From positions 1 through 21,425 of the IMG/VR virus record IMGVR_UViG_3300027854_000015: a stretch of DNA of 21,425 nt; one strand, written 5' to 3'. A model generated the notes under the pieces. It was not told the DNA's origin. It ran no database searches and saw only the letters and a program-made list of their open reading frames with translations. The first letter of the stretch is position 1, and every line of letters begins with the position of its first letter. Source of the stretch: a virus. Positions 20,377-21,425 of the stretch are shown one piece after another. Position numbers and translations under genes: made by a program.

Positions 20377-21425
20377 TTACCAGATGATACTGTCCGTCCA
20401 CCATCTTGGGAGTATACTCTGATTCTTGGTTAGAAAATATTCAAAATTTCTATCGAGAATGTACGTGTGTGCACGATCTGTTCTTGAACGAACACAACGT
20501 CCGGTTGCTTGAACTATCGCCAGAGCGGTTAACCAATTATAGTACGCCGGGTCGATTCTAAGACGGGCTTGTTGATACGGGTCCAGGGCTGGCCAAGGGC
20601 ATTTTGCTACTATTTGCCAACGTCCTAGATCTTCTTTTAGATCTAGCCCTTCCATCATTGACGGGGACACTAAAAAAGTGTCTTCAGGACTAGATAAATG
20701 TTTTTGAACTGCCAGATCTCTAGACCCCTGTATCTCTCCGGTGTGAGTTAGAAGACGATTTCCAAAACCTTTTGCTTTTAGGTGATCTACAATAAATTTT
20801 GTAATTTTGAAACTGTGGGTGTGAACTAATCCTTTCTTCCCCTTGTACTTTGTTGCAATTTTTTCAACCATTTCCGCCATTTTTGGCAAAGTTTTGTCAA
20901 TATGTTGATAAGACATCAGGCCAACCGGGCGGTAGAAGATCGGGCGGTTCTCCACCGGGAACTCACTGGGTACGGCCAAGATCTCAGCGTCTTCGCGCCC
21001 GATCCCCAAGTTCCTCATAAACGTGCCGAAATCCAGGATCGTCGCGGACATGATAAGAATCTTCTTTGCCTTACGAAACAAGACCTCCTCGGCATACAAC
21101 GTAGCGGTCAAAGGTTTGATGGTCAGAACATTGCTGTCTTTATCCGACCAACACAACCAGTTGCCGGGGTCTTCGCTGTTGATGAAACGGTTCAGGCGGC
21201 ATAAGAACTTGTCGGTACTGTCCAGCTTGCGACCATACTTGATCTGATCTTCACGGTTCTGGGCATACTTGGCTTCGTTCATCAACTCTTCTAGGTTGCG
21301 CATGTACTCTTGCGTCGCCGGCACGAAAGTCTTGGCCAGCCATTCTCGTGTCTTTGCATTCTCTCCCGGCTTCATAAAGGGGAGCTTACCCGCGCTGTGC
21401 TCTTCACAGCGTTTGGGATTGATAA
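20377..21425 (-). CDS. DinG/XPD-like superfamily 2 helicase, C-terminal part (N-terminus cut by window edge)
   Basis: The frame is open to the right edge, so the ATG at 21375 is internal and the gene starts outside the window; 349 codons are visible. C-terminal helicase motifs are present: ILIMSATIL (motif III), GLVHTHSFKITKFIVDHL (motif IV), FLVSPSMMEGLDLK (motif V) and ALAIVQATGRCVRSRTDRA (motif VI, with Gln and Arg fingers). The spacing and wording match DinG/XPD helicases, which unwind DNA 5' to 3' and usually hold an iron-sulphur cluster in the N-terminal half, not visible here. In phages such helicases serve recombination-dependent replication and R-loop or fork processing. Confidence 0.82.
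   Translation of the reverse strand, partial: INPKRCEEHSAGKLPFMKPGENAKTREWLAKTFVPATQEYMRNLEELMNEAKYAQNREDQIKYGRKLDSTDKFLCRLNRFINSEDPGNWLCWSDKDSNVLTIKPLTATLYAEEVLFRKAKKILIMSATILDFGTFMRNLGIGREDAEILAVPSEFPVENRPIFYRPVGLMSYQHIDKTLPKMAEMVEKIATKYKGKKGLVHTHSFKITKFIVDHLKAKGFGNRLLTHTGEIQGSRDLAVQKHLSSPEDTFLVSPSMMEGLDLKEDLGRWQIVAKCPWPALDPYQQARLRIDPAYYNWLTALAIVQATGRCVRSRTDRAHTYILDRNFEYFLTKNQSILPRWWTDSIIW
20385..20391 (-). promoter_or_regulatory. AGTATCA motif upstream of 62-aa gene
   Basis: Lies in the last codons of the DinG-like gene, 9 bases before the ATG at 20375, a gene with no good Shine-Dalgarno. Confidence 0.28.

Noticed and set aside
1-21425. tRNA genes, rRNA, CRISPR arrays, insertion sequences
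   Set aside because: No cloverleaf-like intergenic sequence, no regularly spaced direct repeats and no transposase domain were seen; gaps between genes are too short for most of these.

Overview
The window looks like part of the replication, recombination and nucleotide-metabolism region of a large tailed double-stranded DNA phage (Caudoviricetes). The evidence is a nearly gap-free minus-strand gene train with many 1-8 nt stop/start overlaps. It carries a DnaB-like helicase, a DnaD-like probable loader, an HU-like protein, a probable ssDNA-binding protein, a DnaQ-type exonuclease, RuvC-like and RecA/UvsX-like proteins, Mre11- and Rad50-like proteins, a dCMP deaminase and four homing-type endonucleases. 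There are no structural genes, rRNA, tRNA or CRISPR. The host cannot be named from the sequence; Sec-type signal peptides on phage products only say it is a bacterium with an export pathway.

Layout, left to right (transcription mostly right to left). 1-1944: a partial calcineurin-like phosphoesterase with an inserted zinc-ribbon-like segment, a small unknown gene, a 53-aa two-helix membrane protein and an SbcD/Mre11 homologue. 1948-2646: a plus-strand GIY-YIG endonuclease. 2697-4501: a GT31-like glycosyltransferase, a small overlapping Cys-containing protein, and an HNH endonuclease fused in frame to a DUF1937 (nucleoside deoxyribosyltransferase-like) domain, with a perfect 22-bp inverted repeat at the junction. 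4517-6866: dCMP deaminase, three small unknown genes, and a Rad50/SbcC-like ATPase that stops at its zinc hook. 6867-9248: second GIY-YIG endonuclease, RecA/UvsX, RuvC. 9442-11237: an accessory island of three exported products (JAMM-like, small secreted, trypsin-like protease with C-terminal membrane anchor). 11332-14126: DnaQ exonuclease, third GIY-YIG endonuclease behind a hairpin that buries its ribosome binding site, ssDNA-binding protein, HU. 14155-17112: unknown protein, MgtC/SapB membrane protein, a deoxyribosyltransferase with C-terminal zinc ribbon, and two unknowns. 17105-21425: zinc-containing protein, DnaD-like replication protein, DnaB helicase, zinc-ribbon protein, small unknown, and the C-terminal part of a DinG/XPD helicase.

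Working together: the DnaD-like protein, DnaB, SSB, HU and DnaQ form a replication set. RecA, RuvC, the Mre11/Rad50 pair and the DinG-like helicase form a recombination-dependent replication and repair set. dCMP deaminase and two deoxyribosyltransferase-like proteins act on nucleotides. Most of these genes are ordinary for a large phage. The less ordinary signals are: a recurring short motif (R-GTAT-Y) placed just upstream of the replication genes but not of the coupled genes; two hairpins that hide the ribosome binding sites of endonuclease-linked genes; a Rad50 homologue lacking its second half; and the exported-protease island and MgtC gene inside a replication cluster.

No intergenic stretch exceeds 300 bases; the longest are 9249-9441 and 9892-10070.
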